The translations under genes and the position numbers were made by a program. DNA of 64,000 bases from Anastrepha obliqua. Its lineage: Eukaryota; Arthropoda; Insecta; Diptera; Tephritidae. The notes below the pieces were generated by a model. It ran no database searches and was not told the origin of the DNA. It was given only the letters and a program-made list of their open reading frames with translations. Within the stretch, counting starts at the first letter, position 1. Every line of letters begins with the position of its first letter. Below, piece after piece: positions 12,151-24,149 of the stretch. Location: positions 7,874,001-7,938,000 of the forward strand of contig NC_072893.1 of NCBI RefSeq assembly GCF_027943255.1, read 5' to 3'.

Positions 12151-13072
12151 CTTTTAAATCAAATGTTCTTGATTGCTGTGGACGGCCATCATAGTACCAT
12201 TTTATAGACATCATTAAAAAATTGGCTTTGTGTATGTTCATTAATTTATACGTACGTGGTAAGTGTGTGTGTGTGCTCCTCCAATCGGCCAACTGTCATT
12301 TATAATTGTCGTCGCAAAGTCGACCAGCAAAAGATTGCACACAAAAGGAGTTAAGAATGAGTGGAGGTGAATGGTGAAATGCACCAAACATTTTATAAAT
12401 ATTTATTATCTAAGGATACCAGTAAAAGTTTAGGTGAGAATGAATGCGTCGAATTGGCGACTCATTTATTCCAGACTTAATGAATATTCCGTGTCACGTA
12501 ATTAAAGTTAATTTGATGCGGATGCGAAACAAAAAGTGAGTGCAAGAACTCTGCGACGGGAGACACTTACTTGTACACGTAGATGCACTCGTAAAAGTAC
12601 AAATAAATGTTTTGAGTTGTTGGTAGAATTATGCTTAAGGATGCCATGAAAGTTAATTTTGCAATTGCATTTGATAGTAATTGCCGGCTTTGAGACATGA
12701 ATTTAGCATTTGACAAGTATTGATTTTACGTAGTAGGCGAGCTATGCCAGTTATGCCAGCTGGTAGGGTTCCGAAAATGGCGTATTTACTAAAAAAATGG
12801 AGAAATTCACTATTTAGATAGGGAACACGCAAATGAGAGTTTCCTTTATCAGCGGATTGACATCAAAAACTTCGCAAGCTCTGGGAAGCTTTCTTAAATC
12901 ACATACATTTAAAAAATAAAATTAAAAAAATAAAATTAGACGCGATAGAAGTGAAACCTTCCGTAAAACAAACTGAGAGAGAATGAGACGAAAGCAGCAT
13001 TAGGAGCGGGATAATTATAGGTTCATTATAATATTGCTATAAAGTTCATATTTTATTTTCTTCATTTTATTA
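12151..13072. other. Intron sequence without recognised content
   Basis: AT-rich DNA with a short GT run near 12265. No open frame with a recognisable domain, no inverted ends and no repeat shared with the rest of the window was seen. Confidence 0.4.
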
Positions 13073-13624
13073 TTATTCATCATCAATGTTTTCAATTTCT
13101 ACAAATGATACGAGTGGCTTATGATAGCTAAAATATGATACAAATGCTTTGGTTTCGATGTTGTCAACATATCTTTGAAATACCGCGTCAATTGTTGTTT
13201 TTGATCGTGTTGTCGATTCAGTGCGATTCTTACACATTTTTAAATTGAATGTTGTATTGAGAAAGTCAATTAAAGGAACCGCTGTGTCCAATGCAAAATT
13301 TACGTTAAAATCGCCACTTAAAATCATTGGAGCTTTATCGTAATCTTTTCTAAGTATCCGCGATACTTCTGGTGAATACTTTATTAAATTTTCGTGAATG
13401 AATTCCGTGATGCTATTTATTGATTGATTCGGTGAAATACAAATTGCCACAATTAAAACTGTTTTTCCATTGCTCAATCTGGTTTCGCATGCACATAATT
13501 CTCCTACTTTAGAGAGCTGAACAAACAGTGATTCTAGTTGCTGTGCATTCAGATCTATCTGTGGAGTTACAATACGAGCACCGTCATTTTGATTGTGGTA
13601 TATTGCAACACCGCCGGCAATTGC
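13073..13624 (-). pseudogene. Endonuclease/exonuclease/phosphatase-fold fragment of a mobile element
   Basis: A single open frame without internal stops reads GGVAIYHNQNDGARIV, then GELCACETRLSNGKTVLIVA and ISPNQS. It continues to PMILSGDFNVNFA, STTRSKTTIDAVF and SYFSYHKPLVSF. SGDFNVNF is the metal/catalytic signature of the EEP nuclease fold and TIDAVF with SYHKP its later motifs. It lacks the N-terminal strand and any start codon. Such a domain occurs in Helentron-type helitrons and in non-LTR elements. The short tandem array just beside it makes a Helentron attractive, but that is inference. Confidence 0.6.
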
Positions 13625-13699
13625 GGTAAATATTTAAAAATGAAAATATTTACGAATATAAAAATACGGACGCAATACAGCACACGCGGTTGCTATTAT

Positions 13700-14035
13700 G
13701 AGCGTCGTAACGCGTATATCACACAGACGTACTAACATACACTCAAACATTCGTAGGACGCTTGGTCTAAGCAAGTATTAGGTGGTGTAGTATAGGTATA
13801 CATAATGCCTTCTCGCTCACCGTGGCTCCGTAATACACAGGCGCGCACACATACGTACTAGCATACATACAAACATACATACGTATGACGCTTGAACTAA
13901 ACACCAAAGCAAGTAATAGGCAGTGTAGTATACTTACTACAATACTCACTATACTAGCGTGGCTCAGCAGTACGCAGCCACACACATACACGTATATCAA
14001 CATATAACGCTTCGTAGTGTCGCTTTTTCGTTTCA
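13700..14035. repeat. Imperfect tandem array, unit about 130 bp
   Basis: Three diverged units are visible. They share CACACA-TACGTACTA-CATAC followed by a GACGCTTG core, CTAAGCAAGTA-TAGG and GTGTAGTATA. They start near 13720, 13848 and 13980, the last cut short. The array sits directly upstream (in minus-strand sense) of the endonuclease fragment, as subterminal arrays do in some helitrons. Confidence 0.55.
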
Positions 14036-14114
14036 TCGAGTCTCAAATCACTCCCAACGATTCTAAAGAAGTTTTCACTTCAATAAATAAATAATTAGCA
14101 CGTACACTTCGGTT

Positions 14115-14283
14115 AAGTGTTTGGCCGAGCTCCTACTCCTCTTTGTGGCGTACGTCTTGATGTTAATACACAAATGGAGGGACCTACATACAGTTGTATG
14201 CTGACTCCGAACGGCAGATATTTTTGTATGAGAAGTTGTCGAATGGTAGTCACGCACCTACCCATTCGGCTACGACGGCCGCA
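14115..14283 (-). mobile_element. tRNA-derived SINE copy
   Basis: Reversed copy of the window's commonest short repeat. The tRNA-like head, including CGTAGCCGAATGGGTAGGTG and CGTGACTACCATTCG, is at the high-coordinate end. The body with CCGAACGGCAGATAT and the tail GAGCTCGGCCAAACAC follow. Box B has been lost by an internal deletion. Confidence 0.65.
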
Positions 14284-14559
14284 TATTTTTGGGCTTACAT
14301 ACCATAATCCAGTTATAGTGACTCTTACAATATTCGCATTGATTTTCATAATACATTTTTTTGTATTTTTTTTTGTAAATTTTTTGTAAAAATATATTTT
14401 ATTGTATAACAAAAAACTTATAAATCAAAGTTCCAAAATTTTTAAAAGTTCATAAAAATTTAACAAACTTCAAAAAATTGCCATGAAAATTTTAACTTTT
14501 ACCACTAAATGAATATCTTAGGCCATAACAACCAGGCACGTATCCCTTGTCTGCAAAGG

Positions 14560-15270
14560 AGTAACTGAAAAGATCATCAACCTCATAAAAGAATTATACA
14601 CAGATGTCACTCGATTTGAGAACATCCTGAGCGGTGGAATTCAAGAGCAGACAGGAGGAAGATAGGGATGCGTGCTATCCCCGCCCCCGTTCAACCTGGT
14701 ACTGGACCTAGTAATGCGTCAAGCATCAGTGGTTTACAAATATATATCCTGGAATCTGGGCGACTATTTCCGCTAAAGGTAGCGCTGTGTTTGGCCTTTT
14801 GAATAAAGTGTGGAGATCATCACATATATCCAGGCGCACGAAATTCAAGATCTTTGAATCTAATGTAAAATCTGCTGTTCTGTATGGGTGTAAGACATGG
14901 AACACAATAATGCGAGATATAAAAGCATTCCAGGTATTTATAAATCCCAGTCTTGGCAAAATTGTGCTCGTTTTCTGGCCTGATACCATCAATAACATCG
15001 ACATCTGGGCATTAACGAAGCAGATACCCGTTTATCTTGAAATCCGACGGCGAAGGTGGAAAAGGGTCTGTTACACATTGCGAAAGCCACATGGAGATAT
15101 TACAAAAGCAGTCTTAGACTGAAATCTGCAAGGTAGTCGCAGATGTGGTAGACCATCTAACACGTGGAAGCGACTAGTGGAAGCAGAAGCCAGTCAAGAG
15201 TACCCATTACATCCATTGAAAACAACTGTTTGGTGCAGTAAATGGGCTGGAGGAATCATTAGCCCATTAC
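14560..15270 (+). mobile_element. RTE-like non-LTR retrotransposon relic
   Basis: Plus-strand fragments of reverse transcriptase: GCVLSPPPFNLVLDLVMR near 14670, VWRSSHISRRTKFKIFESN with SAVLYGCKTWNT near 14820-14900, and PVYLEIRRRRWKRVCYTLRK near 15030-15080. The last part, RRCGRPSNTWKRLVEAEA, is the usual C-terminus of this clade. Frameshifts are present and the polymerase YADD core is absent. Confidence 0.7.
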
Positions 15271-15991
15271 AGCCCATAAAACGGATGAAAGCGAGCATTA
15301 CTCCCAAAGTAGCCTGAATGTGTAACCAGATATGAGTTCTTGATCATCTTGGCAATGGTCGGCCACATGTTCCGCAACCAGTTAAAACTTACTTGGAAGA
15401 TAGCTGATGGGAAACCTTAAGCCACATGTGGTATATTCTAAATTTTACTCTTTCTGACTATTACTTGCTTCGATGAATGCAGTATGCCTTGTTCAGATTG
15501 TGGTCTACTTTACTTGAAAATTGGATCGACACGATTTTGGCCTCAAAAGATGAGATGAATTCATGCGCTCTCTCAAAGATGGAGAAAACTTTAGCTTCCG
15601 AAGGAAAATACTTTGATCAAAATATGTGTTATGCACCTTGTACATCGCACTTTCATTAGTATTTTGGTATTCACCATGTTTCGTGTTCTTTATTCTTCGA
15701 GAGCTTTACTCTACAGGCTTTCAAATAAGTTCACTTATCCTGAGTAGCTGCTCTATCATTCTCCTCAGCAGAAGCCCCAGCAAAGCTTATTTAAATGTAT
15801 GCGATTTTCTAAGTCCTGCCTTAGACCTTTCCCATGTATACTCATCTGCATCTTATTCCCCCCGATTGTAGGGATCTTTGACGCTTTTGAACATAACGCG
15901 CTTTTTTTGTTACCAACTGTTCTTGAGGCTGAGTATAGACTGAGCAGCCTGCGAATGTTGGCTTTGCAAGTGAAATTATCAGTTGTATGCA
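15271..15991. other. Intron sequence without recognised content
   Basis: No transposase, reverse transcriptase or repeat terminus recognised. A fragment near 15340-15420 with GGCCACATGTTCCGC could be LINE or Tc1 debris but is too short to assign. Confidence 0.3.
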
Positions 15992-16231
15992 GGACGGTCG
16001 CGTAGAAAAATGGGTTAGTGCGTGACTGCCATTCAGTAGTACAAAGGCACGAAACCCATTGAGGGCATTAAACATCAAATGATAGACAAAGCTTTTCTAA
16101 TAGCGGTCGCCCTCCTCATAAAAAATGTCTGCCGTTCGGAGTCCGCTTATTGTAGGTCACTCCACTTGTGGAACTACATCAAGATGCATGCTAGGAGGAC
16201 GAGCTTGGCCAAACACCAGAAGCGTACGCGC
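15992..16231 (+). mobile_element. tRNA-derived SINE copy
   Basis: Head with box A-like GTAGAAAAATGGGTTAGTGC followed by GTGACTGCCATTCAG. The body is AATAGCGGTCGCCCTC, then AAAAATGTCTGCCGTTCGG, and the tail is GAGCTTGGCCAAACACC. It is diverged in the head but complete in layout. Confidence 0.65.
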
Positions 16232-17343
16232 TAACTATTATTTTTTTTATAAATCATTTTTTTATAACACTTCAACTCCAGATATCGCTAATAAAGTGCA
16301 TGCGAACTGACCGCCAACGATGAGAACTCTTTTGACCTCTGCTTGTGGTTGCTAAATCCAAATTTCTTGGCCTTCATACTGCATTTACTTCAATTATAAC
16401 CGACACACCATTTCCTCATGACGTTTATTATGTTACTTGGTCGCCCTCCATTGGGTAGATCATTTCCAATTTAACTAATTGCCACACCCCCCATTATCGC
16501 TAACAAAAATAGCATTACACTGGTAGTAAAGTATTTACATACATACATACATACTTATACATGTATGTGTGCGTATGCGCGAATTAAGAGGATAATTAGA
16601 TTTTCGGGTCATTGCAGCTCAGAAAACAGCAAATAAAAGTTGGGTGTGAGAATGCGAGCGTGCTAGGCGAGCGCCGAAGGACTAACCAACCAAATTATAT
16701 ATAAATTAGTTGAAATGGAGTTTTGTTGTCGTGCTGAGCTCACAATATTATTGCGTTGAAAGAGCGCAAATGGACAAGGGATTTATATAAAATAAATGTT
16801 ATGGGCATTTGTTTATTTGCTTTCTTTGCGCTTTATTCTTTCGCTTTTTCAGCGCTCGTTATTTGTTCACATCGACGCTAAATGATTGTACAATATGTCA
16901 TTGCCGTGACAGCTATGATTGGATCGCATAGCAGGTACCACATTTATAACCAAAACATGCGTACATACGTACATATATACATATATGTACATATATATGC
17001 ATATGTGTATGTGAAAGAACGAACATGGCACGTGTGCGATGTGAGCTGATGAGGCTGTCGGCACACTGTCAGCTATGACTCCTTAACCTTTTTTTGCCGG
17101 TGAATGATAAGTGAATTGTGATTATTTGTACAAATTAAGCAATTCAAAAAAAAAAAAAAACAAAATAAAAAAAAATGAAGAAAAAAGAGGCGACCGAAAA
17201 TGATGTTTGACTTAAAGCGTTAATTTAGATTGAATTGCCACAATTCGTGTTTTAATTCACCTTGATCAAAACTTCCCTTGGCAAAATATGATCATTATAT
17301 GACTATATGAAGAATACTGAGCCCGTTTCAATGTTATTATTTA
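16232..17343. other. Intron sequence with microsatellites
   Basis: It contains a TACA run near 16535-16560 and a mixed TACA/TATG tract near 16960-17015, plus a poly-A tract near 17147. The remainder is featureless AT-rich sequence. Confidence 0.45.
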
Positions 17344-17449
17344 AAATAAATATTTTACATACTCGTAGACATAGACATTCGAGGCTTGCACTTCGACCTG
17401 ATGGTCTTTTGTGAATTTGAGGCCTTACTATGCGAGATACTGCTCAAAA

Positions 17450-17763
17450 TTAAGGGGTCCTAGTGGTCTACAACTGCACATTTTTTTTACAATAGAAAAA
17501 TGAAAAACGATATTTTAGGCCTTTTATTTAACTTCTTTTACACACAAAAATGAAATTTAAATTTTTATTTTAAATAGATAAGTGAGGTACAGGAGCACGC
17601 GGACGCGGACCACTCTCTACCTAGTTAATGGGCTGTAGAAGCTATAATATTGAGAGTTTCCGCATGAAAATTTCACAGTATATTCTTAAAATACTATACT
17701 TTCGAAATATCGAAAAACAGAAAAATCGATTTTTTGAATTTCTAGACCACCGGGTCGCCTTAA
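17450..17763. mobile_element. 314-bp TTAA element inside the Tc1 relic
   Basis: Left end TTAAGGGGTCCTAGTGGTCT, right end inward TTAAGGCGACCCGGTGGTCT then AGAAATTCAAAAAATCGAT. TTAA is present at both edges, and Tc1 coding sequence continues on either side, so the insertion is well delimited. The subterminal AAAAATCGATTTTTT is shared with other TTAA elements of the window. No coding content. Confidence 0.72.
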
Positions 17764-18026
17764 AAAAAACAAACAGAGTTGTGGCTTTGTATTACTTCCA
17801 TTTGCAAGAAAAGTACGGCAGCACCAAGGGAAGTGGTAGAAAACCCAAACTTGGCGCTAGAGATACTCGGGAAATCAAATGTTTAGCTATAAATGAATCA
17901 AACAGCCCTGCTGGTATTAAACAAACTGTTAATTTAATAAATAATAAAGTTACTACCCGTCGTGTGCAACAAATTTTGCAAGCCAATTCTAGTCTAGAAC
18001 ATGAAAAACGAGTGTCTAAACCTAAG

Positions 18027-18494
18027 TTAAGGGGTTAGGGTAGTCAGAATTCTCAAAAAAAAAAAATTGGATTTTTTGCCTTGCACTTTCTTAAAGTATA
18101 ATATCTTAAAAATATTATGTGAAAATTTGAATTAAGTCCGACAAATACTTTTCGAGTTATTTAACAATTAACAAGGGGTGCTCGGGCGCTCCGGAGCAGA
18201 TAGCAAAAATTTAAATGCGTTTTTCTCAAAACTATGTTTTTTGAACTGGTGATCACTGTAATTTAAGAACTGCGTGGCAGATTTATAAAAATAAAATAAA
18301 ATTTATACTGCTTTTGAAAGACATAAAAAACTCATGCCTGATCGAAGAATTTTTTTCTTGTGAAAAATTTCGATTTTTTTAAACAGTTAATTGTAGGTTT
18401 TTTTTCGAAACTATTGTTAATTTTGAAAAAAAGCTTTGATCAGGCACAAGATTATCTATTAATACAACTAATTTCTCTTGTCCGATTGATTTTA
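18027..18494. mobile_element. TTAA element of a second type, inside the Tc1 relic
   Basis: Left end TTAAGGGGTTAGGGTAGTCA. The right edge is inferred from the place where Tc1 sequence resumes, at a TTTA that is probably a decayed TTAA. The interior, including GCGTTTTTCTCAAAACTATG and CTGATCGAAG, is closely similar to the copy at 48756-49264. The two ends are not obvious inverted repeats of each other, unlike the other TTAA elements. Confidence 0.6.
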
Positions 18495-18859
18495 GAAGAA
18501 TCTCCAGGTCGGATTGACATTTGCAGAAAAGTACCAGTTTTGGGAAAATGAATGGGAAAGAATAATTTTTTCTGATGAAATAAAAGTCAATCTGGGCGGA
18601 TCGGAACCACGAAATGTATTGGCATGATAAATGGAAGAAAAAAAAGAGAGAATGGCTAGTAATTTTGGAGGCAGTTCTGTCATGGTTTGGTGCTGTTGTT
18701 TATTAAAACAAAAATATTTATATATTTTAAATAAATAAATATAAATTTTAAATTTAGAAATAACTTAATTGAATAACATACGACATTGACTCTAAGCTCA
18801 TTTTCTGGTAAACTAAGCACAATTTCAATTTTATTACAACATTTAAATACCCAGAGAGT

Positions 18860-19290
18860 TAACAAATATCTGGAGAATATGGCAGGTGGGGTAGGATTTC
18901 CCATTTCAGTGTTTCCAGGTAGGTTTTAACGGGTTTGACGACGTGAGGCCGAGCGTTGTCATGCCGTAGAATCACTTTTTCATGCCTCTCCGCGTATTGC
19001 GGCCGCTTCTTGCGCAGTCCTCGGCTCAATCGCATCAATTGAAGTCGATACCGATCCCCAGTGATGGTTTCGCATGGTTTTAGCAGTTCATAATAAATAA
19101 CACCAGCTTGGTCCCACCAAATACATAGCATAACCTTCGCAGAGTAAATATTCGGTCGAGGCGACGACGTAGAAGCATGACCGGGCAGTCCCCACGACCT
19201 TCTTTTCTTTGGATTGAATGATAATGAAACCATTTTTCGTCACCCGTCACGATGCGATGAAGAAAATCCTTCATTTTTTGCCGCTGGAGC
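18860..19290 (-). pseudogene. Mariner transposase relic, mauritiana-like
   Basis: On minus it begins with FLHRIVTGDEKWFHY (first catalytic Asp), changes frame, and continues GLPGHASTSS, AKVMLCIWWDQAGVIYYELL and RHEKVILRHDNARPHV (second Asp). It breaks off at LPYSPDIC before the third. The N-terminus and C-terminus are missing and no terminal repeats are seen. Confidence 0.7.
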
Positions 19291-19739
19291 TACTTAGTTG
19301 CGCACCTAATATTTCTCATGATTCAAAAAATATTTACCCAAGTATCTGCAAGTATATCTGATTCTTTTGAATATTGCACATTTTCCCAGAAAATAAGTTA
19401 ATTTTTCTGTCTCATTCAAATCGCTAAAATTGCAGCTTAGAGTTTTATGTCTGCCAAGGTATTAAGATGTGATCTTAATCAAAATTTTCGCTGAAATAGG
19501 CTTTATCAATACAATGGACGAGGTCCTTAAATATAGGAAAACATTTTAACGCCCTTTCCCACATTTTCGTTTTATTTGTTTTGCTTAGATTTTCATATTA
19601 TTTTCCAAATTATACTGTTTTCTATAGAAATTTTCCAAGTATTTCTTTTTCCAATATAATTTCAGCCTTTTTACGAGATAGTTTGTCATACTCGTAAACG
19701 TCTAATTATTTCATATCCACAACATTGAATAGTGTGATG

Positions 19740-19990
19740 TAGTACTTACTACATTTTTTGATGATAATTTCGATGAGGCGTGGCTTTTCCAGAGTGACAA
19801 CGCAGCCTTTTAAGAGTTTTTGACAGTGAAAAAAATATCAATTTTAGAATGGCCTGCCTGCAGCCCTGAGCTTAAAATGTATGTGCATACTTTCTCAATA
19901 GGTCTTCAAAAAGGGAAGTCAGTTTGATAGCACTAAAACATTCATAAGTGGGATTAATGTAGAATTGTAAAAAATTGATCAAAATATTAT
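19740..19990 (+). pseudogene. Tc1-like transposase C-terminal fragment
   Basis: The plus strand reads AWLFQSDNAAF and, after a stop, VKKISILEWPACSPELK. These are the second-Asp and third-acid neighbourhoods of a Tc1 DDE domain. It could be the displaced 3' part of the relic at 17344-18710, split off by the mariner fragment between them (inference). Confidence 0.5.
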
Positions 19991-20029
19991 GCAGTTTGGG
20001 GGAAACTAAATTATTTTCTCGGCAGATGG

Positions 20030-20440
20030 CTGTAGTGATCGATATCTCGTAAAGTATCGACCAATCAATTTAAAGTTAATGCTCATTGTTAAGGTGGCTT
20101 TGCACCCTAGAAAATGCTTTTGATGTTTTTTGTTTGTTTTATTCAGTTGTCCAAACCTGGTTGTTTAAATTGTGAATGGTGTGAAAGATGCCGATACTGT
20201 AGCAGTTAAATACGTGCAATTTAGCTTATCGTCGATTCCGTTCAGGCATTTAAAGAAAATCTCGATAATGTAGAAAATTTTGATAAAATCACAGAAATAA
20301 TCGAAGTTGACCCGCATATTAGTAGTCGTGGCAATGCCCAGAAACTAAAGATAGACGGTTTCAAGCCATTTGCGCAAAAATTTAACGCTAAAGTAATGGA
20401 TTTCTTTTCTTCCCCAAACTAACATTATGAAATAACTTTA
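20030..20440 (+). pseudogene. Mariner 5' fragment (MEVN family)
   Basis: The 5' flank GTAAAGTATCGACCAATCAA and AAAGTTAATGCTCATTGTTA match copies at 43480-43860, 52025-52690 and 63435-63560. A degenerate N-terminus follows, including FRSGI-like GATTCCGTTCAGGCATTTAA and VEIDRHISSR-like residues. The catalytic part is absent. Confidence 0.55.
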
Positions 20441-20970
20441 TCAAATCGATGCCTCGGCGACTTCAACAAGTTATAGTCAAGTAAGGATCCAACACAAATT
20501 ACTTAGCTCTAAGTTATACACCAACTCTAAGAGTTCTATTTGTTTATTTCAAATATAATGGCTTTGGTTTTATGCTTTTTTCGTTCAATGGATTTTACTT
20601 TCCTTAATAATTAAATATATTAATTTAAGTCTAGTGAAATGTGAGCTTATTTCTGGTTACTTGTAAAAATATTATAAATAAAAGTTTAAATACCAAAAAC
20701 ATTAATTGTAAGCCCTAAACTGATCATTAAAGTATACGAAATTTAGTTGGTCTTATAATTTTGTATGGTGAATAAGAAAAAAACCAATACTTTTTTAACC
20801 GTTTTTGAAGATCTAAATCTTGTCGATATCAAATTTTCTATCACATCTATTCAAGAACACTTTGCTAATTTTAGAAACTACTTTTGAATATTGAACATAA
20901 AAATTGGAAATTAGGCCTCCAAATAAAAGCAGCACATTTCAACTTATACATATTTATATTACATATATAA
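20441..20970. other. Intron sequence without recognised content
   Basis: AT-rich, with no domain, terminal repeat or shared repeat recognised. Confidence 0.4.
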
Positions 20971-21256
20971 TTGGCGCTTACACCCTTTTTGGGTGTTTGG
21001 CCGAGCTCGTCCTTCGATTTGCGGCGCGTGTCTTGATGTTGTTCCACTAATAGAGGGTCTTACCGTTTTAAGCCGACTCCGAACTGCAAATAGTTTTTTA
21101 TGATAAGCTTTTTCAAAAGAGAAAAGTACTGAGGTTTGCCATTCCGCGCAGAGGCGCAACTGCCATTCCATAGAAAAAACTTCTTCATTCATTTTGGTTT
21201 TTCATGCACGAAGACTTTGCACTCATGCACCAACTCATTCGGCTAAGGCTGCCGCC
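20971..21256 (-). mobile_element. tRNA-derived SINE copy
   Basis: Reversed copy. The tail TTGGCGCTTACACCC and GTTTGGCCGAGCTCGTC are at the low end, the body has GACTCCGAACTGCAAATAG, and the degenerate head CAACTCATTCGGCTAAGGC-GCCGCC is at the high end. Confidence 0.65.
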
Positions 21257-22956
21257 TTCACTTCAGCTTCAACTTAAAAATAACAAGTGTTCCAGAATAC
21301 AGTTTGAGAGTATAAGGATTCGAACATTTTAAGCTATTTCAACACACAAGATCTAAAACTGATTATGGTTTACTTATTACACAGAACTTTCATTAAAGAA
21401 ACCACAGAAGTTTCTTAAGAAACTTAATGAAAATTGGATATGAAATTTCGCAGCATCTTTGGCATTGCCCAGACCAGGAGATACGTCCGATTACCTCCTT
21501 TAAATAAGTTTCGAAAAAAGTAACCCCAGTGCTTTCAAAATTTCAGAGATACTATTGCATCCTTTGAAGAATTTGTACACCTCTTGAAATATTTATTTAC
21601 CAATAAATCAAATAAATTCTTCAAAAATGATACACTGTTCAAGCAAAGCAGGTCATCAACATCTAACTTTTTTAACATTTTCCTTAAATGCCTGTCGGCT
21701 TTGCTTTTGATCAGTGGGAATAGTCGAAATTGACTAGTGCCCAACAATTAAGAACTTTAGCTTGAACTAACGAAGCAACGACACGCAATATTTCACAAGT
21801 GATTCCGCCATATATTACAGAAAAATATACAACTATAATACAAGTATTCATATATATATTTGCATATACATATGTATTAACGTGTGCTTTTATGGCTCAT
21901 GCGCAGGTGAGCAATAAATATTAAACGTTTCCCTTGTAAGGAGACAACAAAATGATATGGGAAAAGTTAGTAATGCGGGTATCATTAATAAAAACGCACA
22001 CTAATGCATGTGGGAGTGTGAAGGATGACATTTAATTGGCGTTTAAGTTGTAACTTTAACTAGGTTAGACATAAGTTCGGAAGGCTGGGCTGGAGAATGA
22101 AGCTGACACAAATCAATTGCGTTAAAGTAATAAAGAAGCGCAAAGGAATGAGGAAAAACAGATATTTTTCCTTTACACTGAAAGATAATTTAAAAACTGC
22201 ATGAGAAAAATTTAAGCGCAGAAAAAATAATGCATAGCGGCCATTCAGTGAGCAGGCAGGTGGCTGGCTCACTACGTACTTATCCCAACGACTATGTTGC
22301 GTATACGCAGTGTCGTACATCAGCGTACATGCTCCGGTTTTTTGCTCAGTAACAGCTACCAATTTGTTTTAATATTATGATTGGAGTTGCTTACTTATAT
22401 GAACTCACACGTAAAGGATAACGCACTCACTGTGCCTGCTTTATTATTCTATTTTGCTTTGGACACTTACTGCCCTAGCGTAAATTGCCCTAAATATGCG
22501 ATGACTGCAGGAAAGGTCAGTCATCTTCATTATTGCTTTACAAATGCGAATAACTTTTTAGCTTAAGCACAACGGAAGCACATATACAGATACACGTATT
22601 TTCACACATACAAGTACATACATTTACACAATGGGCCCGTTGTGTTGCCAGCATAGTCAGGTATATAAGAGTTTGTGCTTGGGGGCGTTCTGTTCATTTC
22701 ACCTGTGCATTGTACTCGTATTTCATACATATTTTAAATGTAGTTAATGCTGTTGAACCTCATGGAAATAAAGACTCAAAGGGCAAGCCCTATTCTCGAC
22801 ACATACACATGTGCTTAGTAGTATTTGTTGTACAATGCAAAAGAAACAAATTTAACTGCAATCAATCTTTGGCGCTAACTAGTAAAGAAGCACATAAATT
22901 CTAATGAAGCCGCAGTTTATATACATATGTGTACATATGTTAGTCATAGGTATAGT
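21257..22956. other. Intron sequence without recognised content
   Basis: About 1.7 kb of AT-rich DNA. Short tracts such as CATATACATATG near 21860 occur. Open frames up to about 100 codons have no recognisable motifs and look random. Confidence 0.4.
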
Positions 22957-23270
22957 TTAAGGGGTTACACAGGTTTGAAAATTGTATTTAATTTTTTTTT
23001 GTTATGAATGAAATGCTTTTATTGACAATTTTGGTGTCTTCGGTAACTAATACTAAAATTTGTTGACAGTATTTGCGTAGAACATTTTAGTCCTCAAATA
23101 TGTCACTTACGGTCAAATGGAACTGTAAAAAGAGAAGCTAGGCAGTCTTATTACACTTTTTACACGGAATATGATGAAACTTGGAAATTTTAATTCACTG
23201 TAAAGAAGTTTATGCTCACCGATCCAGATGCGGTTTGGGTATGATGACCTGCTGATCAGAGACTATGCGT
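22957..23270. repeat. Single TTAAGGGG terminus
   Basis: TTAAGGGGTTACACAGG-TTTGAAAATTG starts at 22957 and resembles the left ends of the other TTAA elements, followed by a T run. No matching right end was found, so this may be a truncated copy. Confidence 0.3.
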
Positions 23271-23279
23271 TCGGGAGTG

Positions 23280-23745
23280 TACAATAATTTACATATCTGG
23301 GTATCAAAATATCAGTCAATACGGATACATCATTGACAATAAATGATAGAATTTTAGCAACAAATAAGTCTTACTTTTCTAATTTGAAGCTGTTTAAGTA
23401 TATATTATTACCTTGCGGCCAAAACTTAAGAATATAAAAAAAAACTTGATACGCCCCGTGCTTACCTATGGGTGCAACATATTGCCGCTAAAAGCTAGTG
23501 ACATTTAATGGTATTTGAAAAAAAAAAATGTTGCAAAACATTTATGAACCTGTGACCTATCGAATTAGATATAATCTTAAGTTAGAACTATTAGCAAAAA
23601 GCCAAACTATGATAAGATTTATGAAATCTTAGAGGATAAGATGGCTCGGACACGTGTTTAGAATTCCCCAACTCGAAAGACAGTTGAATTACACCCTGTT
23701 GGAGGCCGAAGAAGAGGTGCAACATATGTTAGATATTATATTAAA
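23280..23745 (+). mobile_element. RTE-like LINE relic
   Basis: The plus strand reads FTYLGIKISVNTDTSL, TINDRILATNKSYFSNLKLF, and after frameshifts RWLGHVFRIPQLERQLNYTL. These are the post-polymerase region and C-terminus of an RTE-like protein. The 5' part is missing. Confidence 0.6.
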
Positions 23746-24149
23746 AATATAAATGCCATGAAATTATCTACCAGATAATAATACAAAAATTATTCCAACA
23801 ATATTCCTGTTTTGTATCATCGTTTTAAGTTCTCATGCTCTTTAAAAAAGGACAATACTTTTTGTTACGCAAATTGTATAGAAGAGGGGTTGCCCCATCT
23901 AATTTTGATTCCTTCTCTTTTTAGCGAATTATGCAACATTTTTTATAAATTTTGTGAAATGCATAAAAGTTGAACTTTCCTTGAAAACGCTTTCACATCC
24001 TAATGAAAAGCCCACACCGTTACAACAGCTAAGAATTCGGAATATTAGCGAGTTCATAAAGTCTACTTGTATTTAGCGCACTTTAATACATAAAAATCAC
24101 TTTAATACACTGCTGCCCTGTAGGAACATCCACCAGCATCATCAGCATA

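Larger units (their letters stand above)
17344..18710 (+). mobile_element. Tc1-like transposase relic, interrupted by two TTAA elements
   Basis: Left of the first insertion the reading resembles GLTMRD-AQ of a Tc1 helix-turn-helix. Between the insertions (17764-18026) it continues TNRVVALYYFHLQEKYG, then GSGRKPKLGARDTREIKCLA and ends KRVSKPKL. After the second insertion (from 18495) it resumes with LTFAEKYQFWENEWERIIFS and DE, the first DDE aspartate. A frameshifted GGSSVMVW follows. The order and spacing fit one Tc1 transposase broken at two TTAA sites. Its terminal repeats are not visible, so the outer limits are uncertain. Confidence 0.65.
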
